Positions 34,340 to 42,531 of a DNA stretch of 55,517 nt are shown piece by piece. The stretch is taken from contig CALXVR010000008.1 of NCBI GenBank assembly GCA_944392155.1, forward strand, positions 1-55,517. Reading direction: 5' to 3'. Every line of letters begins with the position of its first letter. Position 1 is the first letter of the stretch. Below the pieces are notes generated by a model. That model did no database searches and had not been told where the DNA came from. It was given only the letters and a program-made list of their open reading frames with translations. The DNA is from an uncultured Alphaproteobacteria bacterium (GTDB lineage Bacteria; Pseudomonadota; Alphaproteobacteria; RF32; CAG-239). Made by a program: the position numbers and the translations under genes.

Positions 34340-35559
34340 ACATTATCTGGGTTGCTTTTTTCATTTCGGCTTTTCTAATGGCCTTGTATAGGGCTTTGTT
34401 TTTGGGCGATGGTCTGGTTTGGACGGAGTTGGTCAATGCTGTTTTTGTGTCCTCAAAAACCGCCTTCTCAATAGCGCTTAATCTGACCGGAATCTTGTGC
34501 TTTTGGCTGGGATTGCTGAAAGTTGCCGAGGCTTCGGGCATAACCCAGCTTTTGGCTAAATGTTTATATCCGTTGTTTAAGCGTATTATGCCCTCTGTTC
34601 CGGAAAATAGTCCGGCCTTGTCTTCTATGATAATGAACATTGCCGCAAATATGTTGGGTCTGGACAATGCCGCAACCCCGATGGGCTTGAAGGCGATGGA
34701 GCAACTGCAAACCCTCAACCCAAAAAAAGATACGGCTTCAGATGCGCAAGTTTTGTTTATGGTTATCAATACTTCGGCAGTAACGCTTATTCCCATCACG
34801 ATTTTAATGTATCGGGCAGAGTTGGGCGCAAGCAACCCGAGCGCGGTGTTTATGCCCATTTTGTTTGCCACGTCATTGTCAACTTTGAGCGGCTTTTTGG
34901 CTGTGGCATGGGTGCAAAGGCTTAATATCTTCAATCGTGTGGTTATGAGCTATTTGTTGGGTTTTGCCGCTTTTATCGGTGCCGTCGCATGGTATTTTGA
35001 AAGCCTGCCTTTGGAAGAAAGATTACAGATGTCTGCCGCTTGGGGCAATTTTATCTTGTTTGCGTTCATCATCAGCTTCATTACCGCAGGCATAATCCGC
35101 AAGGTGAATGTTTATGAGACCTTTATCCAAGGAGCCAAAGAGGGTTTTGATATTGCAGTCAGAATAATCCCTTATCTGGTGGCGATGTTGGTGGCTATCG
35201 CCGTGTTGAGAGCCTCGGGCGTTTTGAATATTATTGTTTTGGGCTTTGAAAACTTTTTTAATTTTATCGGCATAAATACCGACTTCGTGCCTGCTTTACC
35301 GACAGCCATTTTGAAACCCTTGTCGGGCAGCGGCGCACGCGCGATGATGATAGAGACTATGCAAACCTATGGCGCGGATAGTTTCCCGGCATTTGTTTCG
35401 GCGGTGGTTCAGGGTTCAACCGAAACCACGTTTTATGTCTTGGCGGTTTATTTCGGCGCGGTCAAAATCACCAAAATCCGCAGCGCGCTTCCTTGCTCAC
35501 TCTTGGCAGATTTTGTCGGCATAACCTCCGCCATCATCTTGGCTTATTTGTTTTACTAA
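34333..35559 (+). CDS. SpmA-SpmB fusion (nucleoside-recognition domains)
   Basis: The 408-residue integral membrane protein has two Gate domains (nucleoside recognition, Pfam Gate family): an N-terminal half with NLTGILCFWLGLLKVAE and MIMNIAANMLGLDNAATPMGLKAM (SpmA-like) and a C-terminal half with ALPTAILKPLSGSGARAMM and VVQGSTETTFYVLAVYFG (SpmB-like). In Bacillus these are separate genes needed for spore core dehydration; in Gram-negative bacteria they are often fused and unrelated to sporulation. An ideal AAAGGAGGAAAA precedes the ATG inside the ABC gene end. Transport substrate unknown. Confidence 0.93.
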   Translation: MLNIIWVAFFISAFLMALYRALFLGDGLVWTELVNAVFVSSKTAFSIALNLTGILCFWLGLLKVAEASGITQLLAKCLYPLFKRIMPSVPENSPALSSMIMNIAANMLGLDNAATPMGLKAMEQLQTLNPKKDTASDAQVLFMVINTSAVTLIPITILMYRAELGASNPSAVFMPILFATSLSTLSGFLAVAWVQRLNIFNRVVMSYLLGFAAFIGAVAWYFESLPLEERLQMSAAWGNFILFAFIISFITAGIIRKVNVYETFIQGAKEGFDIAVRIIPYLVAMLVAIAVLRASGVLNIIVLGFENFFNFIGINTDFVPALPTAILKPLSGSGARAMMIETMQTYGADSFPAFVSAVVQGSTETTFYVLAVYFGAVKITKIRSALPCSLLADFVGITSAIILAYLFY

Positions 35560-35578
35560 GATTAGCTTTTACAAAGAG

Positions 35579-35627
35579 GGCTTAGCTGTTTTTCTCAAAC
35601 CAGAGGGTGGATTTTTGCGGGCTGTTT
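35579..35627 (+). repeat. Short dispersed repeat, copy 2
   Basis: 46 of 49 bases match the minus strand of 26233-26280. In frame it reads GLAVFLKPEGGFLRAV then stops. It lies 20 bases after the SpmA-SpmB stop. Its occurrence after two unrelated gene ends suggests an inserted short repeat or two copies of a lost gene end. Confidence 0.82.
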
Positions 35628-35637
35628 CTTTTTAATA

Positions 35638-35664
35638 TAAAAAAAACCGCCCCGAAGGGCGGCA
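35638..35664 (-). terminator. Terminator of the Bat operon
   Basis: CCGCCC - CGAA - GGGCGG (35647-35662), with a run of A on the plus strand that becomes a U tail for the minus-strand transcript. It ends seven bases before the batD stop. Confidence 0.92.
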
Positions 35665-35670
35665 TCATCC

Positions 35671-37467
35671 TTAATTCTTATAAAGCTTGGGAAGAGGTTT
35701 GTCATCTTCTGTTGCACCTGTCCTCTTCGCATCGGCTTTTTCAAAGATTTTGATAAAAGCATCCGCATTCCAATCTTTGCCGCCGCTGCCGTAAAGCTCC
35801 GCGGTGATAATCTCTGTCTGCTTTTCAAAGTCCTTGAAGTTGACGGCTTTGATAATATCATTCAGATTATTTATGCGTTGATTTTTGAACTTTTGCTGTG
35901 CCCAAATCAGCAAAGCATCCCTCAAAGCACGGAAGTTGTTTTCCTTAGCCGCGCGGATGACTTCTTTGTGCGCCTCTTTCAAATTCGGCTTCAGCTCCGC
36001 TCCGTCAACCGATTTTGCCGGACGGCGGAACAAAAACCAGCTTATCAGCATACCCATAACAAAAGCCAACAAAAGCGTGTATATATTCCACGGATTGCTG
36101 CTCGGGCGGTTCTCCGCGCTCATCGGCATTGGGTTTTGCTTTTCTGCCTGCGGGGCGGCTATCTGCTCCGGCTCGTTTACAACAGGAGCGGCAGGCATTG
36201 GCATTTGCGGCTCAATCTGGTTGCCAGCCTCAACATTTATATTAACCGCGGGCAAAACGGCTCTTTCCATTTTTCCGGTTTTGACATTAAACCAGTTTAC
36301 CGAGACCTCAGGAATGGTTATATTGCCTGACTTGTCCGGAATATATACATTGGTGATTTTTTTGACACCAACGACCTGCCCTTGTTCTATGCCGTTTTGA
36401 GCCTCAGGCTTTTCGGGATATTGTCTTAAGCCGCTTGCCTCAACAAAATCTACATCCGGCAGTTGGCTCTCCAATACGCCGACAGCTTTCAGATAAATCG
36501 TGCGGCTGACTGCCTCGCCAACCTTAAAGGTTGGTTGTTTGGGGTTCCATTCCGCATAGAGGCGAACATTCTCCGCCGGAAGCCACCAGCTCCCCTTGTT
36601 TTCTGCAGGAACGGGCTTGACCTCTATGTCTATGGGCTTGGTGTTTAAGACAACCGGATTTCTGGTGGCAAACATTCCGCCAAAACCGATGCCCGAGTCA
36701 AAAAACGAACCGCCGAAAAAGTCATCAAACGGGTCTGCCCCGCGGCCGTTTTGGGTCAGATAATAACCATTAAAACGAAAAACAGGGGTTTTCAGCAAAC
36801 CGCTTTTTTGCGGGAACATTGCATAGTGAAACTTGATTTCGCGCAGGCTGCGACCGTTTACGATTTTGCTGCTGACCTCAGGCTCACCCAAACTTCTTAT
36901 CAGCCAGTCATTCTTCCCCTCATCCACAACTTCCGGTGCGCCGCCTTGCAAGCCTCCGGCATCAAGCAAGGTCAGGGTATAATTTACTTGCTGCTGAACA
37001 TAGGGAGTTTGGTTGTCCACCTCGCCACGGACGGCGAAACGCGGACCTTTTCTCGGCTCTTGATAATTGGGATTGTTAGAATTATTGGGGTTTGCCAAAG
37101 ATTGCGCGTCCAGAATGCGAATCTGAATCGGGTTACTTTGCGTGTTGCCCAATTTTATGGACGGAATGGTTAAGCTTGTTCCTGCCACAGCCTTAGGCAA
37201 AAGCCCGATTTGCCATTGACGGCGCTGTGAAACCTGACCGTTGATGATGTTGGTTTGGTAAGAGTTGGTTACCGAATAAACCGTAAAATCTTTATCCAAA
37301 ACATTAAGCTCGGGAGCTGAGGTATCGTTGCCGTCATAATCTAAGGTCAGCAAAAAGGCTTCGCCCTCGGGCAAGTCCGTGCGGCTGGTTTTGGCAACCA
37401 AAGTCTGCGCCCAAACTTCCGTGCAAAAAAATATGCTAAAAACTAAAATGCTTATAATCTTCTTCAT
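35671..37467 (-). CDS. batD: BatD-like membrane protein
   Basis: The 598-residue protein has a signal peptide (MKKIISILVFSIFFCTEVWA), then long beta-rich Ig-like regions that include LVAKTSRTDLPEGEAFLLTLDYDG and SVTNSYQTNIINGQVSQRRQW, typical of BatD / oxygen-tolerance domain proteins. A transmembrane helix near residues 468-488 (YTLLLAFVMGMLISWFLF) anchors it, with a cytoplasmic helical tail. Gly/Asp-rich loops sit near GRGADPFDDFFGGSFF. It is the last gene of the Bat operon, 5 bp after the BatB-BatC fusion. BatD was named in Bacteroides aerotolerance; the usual MoxR and DUF58 partners are not here. Confidence 0.9.
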   Translation of the reverse strand: MKKIISILVFSIFFCTEVWAQTLVAKTSRTDLPEGEAFLLTLDYDGNDTSAPELNVLDKDFTVYSVTNSYQTNIINGQVSQRRQWQIGLLPKAVAGTSLTIPSIKLGNTQSNPIQIRILDAQSLANPNNSNNPNYQEPRKGPRFAVRGEVDNQTPYVQQQVNYTLTLLDAGGLQGGAPEVVDEGKNDWLIRSLGEPEVSSKIVNGRSLREIKFHYAMFPQKSGLLKTPVFRFNGYYLTQNGRGADPFDDFFGGSFFDSGIGFGGMFATRNPVVLNTKPIDIEVKPVPAENKGSWWLPAENVRLYAEWNPKQPTFKVGEAVSRTIYLKAVGVLESQLPDVDFVEASGLRQYPEKPEAQNGIEQGQVVGVKKITNVYIPDKSGNITIPEVSVNWFNVKTGKMERAVLPAVNINVEAGNQIEPQMPMPAAPVVNEPEQIAAPQAEKQNPMPMSAENRPSSNPWNIYTLLLAFVMGMLISWFLFRRPAKSVDGAELKPNLKEAHKEVIRAAKENNFRALRDALLIWAQQKFKNQRINNLNDIIKAVNFKDFEKQTEIITAELYGSGGKDWNADAFIKIFEKADAKRTGATEDDKPLPKLYKN

Positions 37468-37472
37468 ATTTT

Positions 37473-39236
37473 TTATTCCTTATATCTGTTTTTTCTGTAT
37501 TCTTTTTGAATAAAGGCGCGGAGAAGTCCGCCCGTATCTTCGGGAATATCCCGATACTGCTGAGCGCGCGCCTGCACCTTTTCATCATATTTGTCTTGTT
37601 TGTCATCTTCCTTGACCTCGGCAGCTTGGGCTTGAGCCTCCTGCTCCTCGGGCTTCTTGTCGGCTTTTTGCTCGCCGGTTTGTTCCTGCTCGTTCAAGCC
37701 TTGTTGTTTGCCCTGCTCCTTATCTTGCTCGCCTTGAGCCGGTTGCGGCTGATTTTGCTCATTCTGCTGCTCATTTCCGTTTTGCTCATCTTGCTGTTGT
37801 TGCTCATTTGGCTGATTTTGCTCATTGCCGGAAGACTGCTGTTGGTCAGAATTTTCTTGGTCTTGCTGATTGTTCCTATCAGAATTTTGCTCATTCTGAT
37901 TTTGCTGTTGGTTTTCCTCTTTATCCTGCTTGTCCTGATTTTGCTGATTCTGCTGGTTCTGCTGTTGCTGCTCTTTTTTCAGGTATTCCAGATTAAACTT
38001 GGCATCCTCATGATTGGGCTCTTGTTGCAAAACCTGCTCATATTTTTTTATGGCTTCCTCTATTTTGCCGCCTTTAGCCAAAGCATTGCCCTGATTGTAC
38101 AAGCCTTCCGTATCATTAAAAGCCGAATATGCCTCGTAGGCCTTGTCATAATCTCCGGCCTTGTACAGAGCGGCGGCTTGCCAAAGTTTATCCTCAAATT
38201 TTTGCGCGGCGGTCGGATAATCTCCTGCTTGATAAGCCTTTAAGCCCTCTTGATTGGCATTTAAGAAAAAGCCTGCATGAGCCGAAGAGATGCTTCCCAA
38301 AACAAACACCGCAACCAAAATCCCCTTGCGGAAGAAATATAAGCAACACAACAACGGCAAGACTAGCAGATAATAGCCAAAGTCATCCCAGCTTGAACGC
38401 AAATTCTCGCTTAATTTGAGCTCATCACTGATGGTCTTTTCTATCTCGGCGGCAATCTCTTTTATACCTTGCGTGCTGCCTTTAACACATATACCGCCGC
38501 CGGCTTTGGCTATGAGCTCCAACTTCTCGGGAAGTTTTGAAGTTTCGGCAACAACACTTAGAACATAGCCCGCGGATTTAGCTTTCTCAGCCTCTTCCAA
38601 GGCTAAGTCAAAACGCTCGCCGACATCTGAGGTAAAAATAACAATATTACCGCTTTGATATTGGGCATTCTTAAATTTTTCTACCGCCAAAGCTATGGCT
38701 CTGTCCAGACGGTCGCCGTTGGTGGGCATGATGTTAAACACTATGGACGGGAGCAAGTTTTCAACGAGCTCAACATCTTCGGTGATGGGAGATATCATAA
38801 AAGGTTCGCGGCTATAAACCGTCATGCCGACTTGGGTGTTTTGCAGCAGTTTGAGCAAATCCGAAATATCATATTTTGCTCTTGCCAAGCGGTTGGGCGT
38901 GATGTCTTTGGCGGCCATATCCGTGGACATATTCAACAACAACATTACGGGGTTTTCAGGCGACAAGTCCGGCACTTCCTTCTTTTGCCAAGTTGGTCCC
39001 GAAAGCGCCAAAACCGCACCGACAAAACCAATGAAAGCTAAGTAAACAACTGTCTTGCGTTGCGCCGAACTGCCTTTGATGAGCAAGAACTCCAAAAGCC
39101 TCTTATCACAAACCCGCTCCCATGAAGACTTGTTATTGAAGCCCTTAAAAAATTTCCAATAAAATAATATCGGCAAAAGCAGTAAGAGCAAAAACCACGG
39201 GCGCAAAAAGTGAAAATCGCGGATAAATTCTTCCAT
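37473..39236 (-). CDS. batB: BatB-BatC fusion: VWA plus TPR, degenerate MIDAS, Gln/Asn-rich tail
   Basis: The 587-residue protein has N-terminal membrane helices (13-27 and about 60-80), a VWA domain (about 85-275) and another membrane segment (285-325). Three TPR repeats follow (about 335-425, LYNQGNALAKGGKIEEAIKKYEQ), then a 110-residue stretch made mostly of Gln, Asn and Glu. BatB VWA proteins normally carry a DxSxS metal site; here it is NMSTDM, so Asp and the second Ser are lost, although PTNGDRLD and FTSDVGE remain. It starts in TAATG overlap with batA. The tail is compatible with a Gln-rich prion-like or extended region. BatC alone is a TPR protein, so a fusion is natural. Confidence 0.88.
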   Translation of the reverse strand: MEEFIRDFHFLRPWFLLLLLLPILFYWKFFKGFNNKSSWERVCDKRLLEFLLIKGSSAQRKTVVYLAFIGFVGAVLALSGPTWQKKEVPDLSPENPVMLLLNMSTDMAAKDITPNRLARAKYDISDLLKLLQNTQVGMTVYSREPFMISPITEDVELVENLLPSIVFNIMPTNGDRLDRAIALAVEKFKNAQYQSGNIVIFTSDVGERFDLALEEAEKAKSAGYVLSVVAETSKLPEKLELIAKAGGGICVKGSTQGIKEIAAEIEKTISDELKLSENLRSSWDDFGYYLLVLPLLCCLYFFRKGILVAVFVLGSISSAHAGFFLNANQEGLKAYQAGDYPTAAQKFEDKLWQAAALYKAGDYDKAYEAYSAFNDTEGLYNQGNALAKGGKIEEAIKKYEQVLQQEPNHEDAKFNLEYLKKEQQQQNQQNQQNQDKQDKEENQQQNQNEQNSDRNNQQDQENSDQQQSSGNEQNQPNEQQQQDEQNGNEQQNEQNQPQPAQGEQDKEQGKQQGLNEQEQTGEQKADKKPEEQEAQAQAAEVKEDDKQDKYDEKVQARAQQYRDIPEDTGGLLRAFIQKEYRKNRYKE

Positions 39237-40234
39237 TATGCCGCCCTCCTTGTCTGAAAAATAAGAATACTTGCCAAAAGCATAGCCATCAGCAACGGAA
39301 GATAATATAATTCCTTCGTTTCTTGTACAAACTGGTCCTCGTTTTGGCTCGGCTCAAGCTTGTCTATCGCCTCATAAACACGCATCAAAGCTCCTGTGTC
39401 TTTGGCGCGAAAATAAGTGCCTTTGGTTTCTTCGGCAATTTTTTGCAAACTGGCTTCATCCAGCCCTGAGCGCCGTGCCATCAGCCCAAAGAAAGTTTGG
39501 GTCATATCGCTCCCGACACCGATGGTATAGACCTTAACACCTTCGTCTTTGGCTAAATTGATAGCTTGCGGCAAAGATAATGCCCCATCATTGTTCTCGC
39601 CGTCGGTCAATAAAATAATGACCTTTTTATCTTTATCCGGGCTATCCTTAAGGGTTTTGAGCGCCAAACCCAAAGCATCGCCAATGGCGGTTGAATCGCC
39701 TGCCATTCCGGGGTCTGCGTTTTTCAAAATCTCTTCAACAGACTTCTTGTCATAAGTTACGGGGGCTTGCAGATATGCTCTCGTGCCAAACAAAATTAGC
39801 CCGATGCGGTCGTCCGTGCGTTTTTGGATGAAGTCTGAGGCAACGAGTTTAACCGCGGTCATACGGTCTATGCGGCGGCCACGCAAGCTGAAATCCGCTT
39901 CCAACATAGAGTTGGAAATATCCGTTACCATCAAGATATCGCGGCTGTAGTTTTTGATGCGCACCGGCTCGCCGACCCATTGGGGACGCGCTGCAGCGGT
40001 TACCAACAAAGCCCATATAATATAAAGCAAAACCAGTTTTAGAGAAATTTTGTGTTCAGAATCGGCCGAGAGCCCCCAGACGCCACCTGATTTTAGGCTG
40101 ATTTTGGTAATATCTCCGACAAAAGGCACGCGCAAAGCATCGCCATGCAAACCTTTGGCCGCCGGCAAAATAGCGCGAATCAAAAAAGGCAAGAGCAACA
40201 GCCCAAAGAACTCGGGATAAGCAAAATGATTCAT
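39236..40234 (-). CDS. batA: BatA-like VWA membrane protein
   Basis: The 332-residue protein has a membrane helix at the N-terminus (LLLLPFLIRAIL), another near residue 70, a VWA domain with the intact MIDAS D-I-S-N-S (MVTDISNSML), STAIGDAL and LLTDGENNDG, and a C-terminal helix (LPLLMAMLLASILIF). The start is ATG 40234, with AGGAGAAAATTT upstream and in ATGA overlap with the preceding DUF4381 gene; the longer frame begins with a TTG at 40261 that has no ribosome site. BatA is an inner-membrane protein thought to work with a MoxR AAA ATPase, absent in this window. Confidence 0.92.
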   Translation of the reverse strand: MNHFAYPEFFGLLLLPFLIRAILPAAKGLHGDALRVPFVGDITKISLKSGGVWGLSADSEHKISLKLVLLYIIWALLVTAAARPQWVGEPVRIKNYSRDILMVTDISNSMLEADFSLRGRRIDRMTAVKLVASDFIQKRTDDRIGLILFGTRAYLQAPVTYDKKSVEEILKNADPGMAGDSTAIGDALGLALKTLKDSPDKDKKVIILLTDGENNDGALSLPQAINLAKDEGVKVYTIGVGSDMTQTFFGLMARRSGLDEASLQKIAEETKGTYFRAKDTGALMRVYEAIDKLEPSQNEDQFVQETKELYYLPLLMAMLLASILIFQTRRAA

Positions 40235-40680
40235 AAATTTTCTCCTATCCAAGTTTGGCAAAAAGCTTTTAACTCATCTGCTTCCGGCTTGCCGTAAGTT
40301 TGGGTTGTTTGCGGAATATAGGGCGCATTGAGCAGTAACTCTGCCGCTTTGCCGCCAAGTTTTTTCTTGCTGTGAAGGTTTAGAAAGTCAAGCCAAGCTT
40401 TGCCGCTTGAGGCTGCAGCTTCGGGATATTTATAAACACAGATACGGCGCAGAACCTCCGACATTTGGGCGGCGGCGGCAACGGGAGAATCGCTTAAGAT
40501 ATCCTTTAGTAATCGCAAAGCATAGCGTTTTTTGCTCTTGCGACGCAGTAAGGCAAACAAGCGCACCAGCAAATATACTGCCAGAATTGAAAGCAGCAAA
40601 ACCCACCAGCCATAAGCCGGCGGAAAAGCCGAAACCCCTTCGGGGATATGAATGTCGCGCAGTTCGGGTAAATTGTCCAT
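40231..40680 (-). CDS. DUF4381 membrane protein of the Bat operon
   Basis: The 149-residue protein has LPELRDIHIPEGVSAFPPAYGWW, the usual DUF4381 opening, followed by one membrane helix (WVLLLSILAVYLLVRLFALL) and a helical cytoplasmic part ending KAFCQTWIG. In Proteobacteria DUF4381 genes lie between DUF58 and batA; here it heads the operon. The ATG at 40680 is favoured over 40704 because AGAGAGG precedes it and the family starts there. It overlaps batA by 4 bases. Confidence 0.87.
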   Translation of the reverse strand: MDNLPELRDIHIPEGVSAFPPAYGWWVLLLSILAVYLLVRLFALLRRKSKKRYALRLLKDILSDSPVAAAAQMSEVLRRICVYKYPEAAASSGKAWLDFLNLHSKKKLGGKAAELLLNAPYIPQTTQTYGKPEADELKAFCQTWIGENL

Positions 40681-40736
40681 TTTCAGCCTCTCTTTTCTTC
40701 CCATAAATTTAAGAGTTTATGGGGCAAATATCAAGA

Positions 40737-40786
40737 CCAAAAAAAGACACCCCGCTTTGCCTTATGGCAAAAACGAGGTGTCTTTT
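40737..40786 (-). terminator. Terminator of unknown paralogue P1
   Basis: AAAAGACACC (40742-40751) pairs with GGTGTCTTTT (40777-40786), with an inner TTTGCC/GGCAAA hairpin. The minus-strand side ends in T. It separates the P1 gene from the Bat operon, whose promoter must lie in 40681-40740. Confidence 0.88.
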
Positions 40787-40787
40787 G

Positions 40788-41507
40788 TTATTCCTTGTTC
40801 TGTTTCAGGTAATCCTCCGTTGCCTTCTGCAACATTTCAGGATCAATATCCAAAAAACAGTTTTCTACTTTCAAGACCTCTGAATCCATAATATTGGGAG
40901 ATTTGAGGCTGACAATGTTGTTTTCCTTGTCTTTGGCATAGGCTTCCGCCAAAAGGATGATGTCGGCAATAAACTCTTCTTCCGCCTTACACATCAAAAC
41001 AGCCTGTTGTCTTTCTAAGTCCAGCTTGCGGAATTTTTTTATATATTCCAAGCCAAGGTTGCCAAGCGCTACTGCTAACGAACCACGTGCGACCTCGTAG
41101 GATACCACATCATTCAGATTTTGAGGGCTGCAGAATTTTTTGCCAATTTCCAAAAACAGGAAAGCCCTTGTTTTCATAATCTCCGGCAAACGCGCCACCA
41201 GAGGGTCTTCCTCCTTCATGAACTCATGTCTGGCATCTTTTTCCAGGATATCATTCAACAAGTCCAACTGACGCAACATGTCCGAGGTGATGCGATTGAT
41301 GACAACTTTGCCATCAAACTCTATCTTTTGCAAAATAACTCCATGGTAGAAATGGTAGCGGACGCTCATTCCTTTTTGAGGAATAAAACCACCTAGCTCT
41401 ATCCGCGGAATGTCTAAGACCGAATTATCAGTCATATGCAAACGATAAGAGGTCAAACGTTCTTTAACATTGGCTATCTTTAAGCCTTGAAATTTCTTTG
41501 TTTTCAT
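40788..41507 (-). CDS. Unknown protein P1 of a three-member paralogous set
   Basis: The 239-residue protein starts with a beta-rich part (YRLHMTDNSVLDIPRIELGGFIPQKGMSVRYHFYHGVILQKIEFDGKVV by position 20-70), similar in spacing to P2 (YRIKTDDGLKLELNKAEISNVVPKVGM). A helical second half begins LPEIMKTRAFLFLEIG. No signal peptide or membrane helix is visible. The family is not recognised; the PKxGM-x-V beta motif recalls a small beta barrel such as PilZ or OB, but this is only an impression. The ribosome site is weak. It is the most downstream of three tandem genes and has a clear terminator. Confidence 0.8.
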   Translation of the reverse strand: MKTKKFQGLKIANVKERLTSYRLHMTDNSVLDIPRIELGGFIPQKGMSVRYHFYHGVILQKIEFDGKVVINRITSDMLRQLDLLNDILEKDARHEFMKEEDPLVARLPEIMKTRAFLFLEIGKKFCSPQNLNDVVSYEVARGSLAVALGNLGLEYIKKFRKLDLERQQAVLMCKAEEEFIADIILLAEAYAKDKENNIVSLKSPNIMDSEVLKVENCFLDIDPEMLQKATEDYLKQNKE

Positions 41508-41614
41508 ATGCTCTATATATTATAATAATTAAACAATCTGTAAAAAAACAGCGTTCTTCCTTTCCACAGATGGCAGAAAGAAATTCATAAAATCGCTTTT
41601 CTCAAGAAGTAAAG

Positions 41615-42316
41615 CTACCCAAGCCAAATTTCGTCCAAATAAAGCTCTATAGCCTCTTTTGCTCCACATGAAATGTGAATACTTTTCCCATTATAATTTA
41701 AGATTGCAGACTTCTTATAATCCGTAATTTTCTTAAAACAGTTACGAATATCCAACCTTAGGGCGTAGGATAGCTGCTTAGCATCGAATAGTTCTTTCTC
41801 TGTCAAACCGTTTGTTTGAAGCAGGCCTCGGCTTTGTTTTATATCAAACATTGATACATAAGTCTCTGGTTGTGTTGCTAAAAACGCGGCAACTTTACAA
41901 ACATAAATCTGCTGCAATAACTCTCGTGCTGAAAAATCATTTTTCAGTACTGCTTTTAGCAACCTCAGCCTGTGACGAAAGCCTAAGGGTAAAGACGTGA
42001 ACTCATTTGAGCGCTCAAGAACATCTATTTGCGCTTGTTGCGCTGATGCTTCCTTAATCTGAGGGTTAAGTTTTGCTAAAATTTCCAGAAGTTTCTGAGG
42101 TGATCTGGAAATTATAGGTTTACCGTCCAACATGACATCTTGTAGGATTGTACTATTAAATAATTTTATTTTAACGCACATACCTACTTTGGGAACAACG
42201 TTGCTTATTTCAGCCTTGTTGAGTTCCAGTTTTAGACCATCGTCTGTTTTGATACGATAGCTGTTGTGATGATTATGCACCCTCACAATAATGGATTTGT
42301 TTTTTACTGTTTCCAT
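41615..42316 (-). CDS. Unknown protein P2 of a three-member paralogous set
   Basis: The 233-residue protein shares the beta opening with P1 (SYRIKTDDG, VVPKVGMCVKIKLFNSTILQDVMLDGKPIISR) and a helical second half with P3 (LPLGFRHRLRLLKAVLKNDFSARELLQQIYVCKVAAFL). It links the other two and supports common descent. Several Cys residues occur without a zinc pattern. There is no signal peptide, and no Shine-Dalgarno is seen before the ATG. Function unknown. Confidence 0.8.
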   Translation of the reverse strand: METVKNKSIIVRVHNHHNSYRIKTDDGLKLELNKAEISNVVPKVGMCVKIKLFNSTILQDVMLDGKPIISRSPQKLLEILAKLNPQIKEASAQQAQIDVLERSNEFTSLPLGFRHRLRLLKAVLKNDFSARELLQQIYVCKVAAFLATQPETYVSMFDIKQSRGLLQTNGLTEKELFDAKQLSYALRLDIRNCFKKITDYKKSAILNYNGKSIHISCGAKEAIELYLDEIWLG

Positions 42317-42410
42317 AACATTGTTTTTTATGATTTATACTAATTTCTATAATTCTTAATTTTGAGGATTCTTTTTTAGCACAAAATAGACAAAATGCAA
42401 ACTTTTTATT

Positions 42411-42450
42411 TAAAAAGCGAAACCGCACGACTTTCACAAGCCATGCGGTC
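42411..42450 (-). terminator. Terminator between P3 and P2
   Basis: A 12-bp stem, ACCGCACGACTT with AAGCCATGCGGT (42422-42433, 42438-42449). Two pairs form only as G-U in the minus-strand RNA, which points to its use on that strand. An AAAAA tract at its left gives the U tail. A second weak hairpin lies at 42489-42514. Confidence 0.8.
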
Positions 42451-42531
42451 TCTTTCATTAAAGTTGTATTTGCGCGTTATAAATAAGAATTGAGGACACG
42501 AGCATTTCCTCAATCTTTTGTTATTTCTTAC

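Noticed and set aside
34302..34934. 210-residue minus-strand frame
   Set aside because: Antisense of the SpmA-SpmB gene start; composition only reflects that gene.
37506..38243. 245-residue Leu/Ile-rich open frame resembling a membrane protein
   Set aside because: It is the antisense of the Gln/Asn-rich tail of the BatB-BatC fusion, which forces Leu/Val codons on the other strand.
42489..42514. Hairpin ATTGAGGA / TCCTCAAT after P3
   Set aside because: No U tail on the minus strand; the stronger terminator is at 42411-42450, so this is not called separately.
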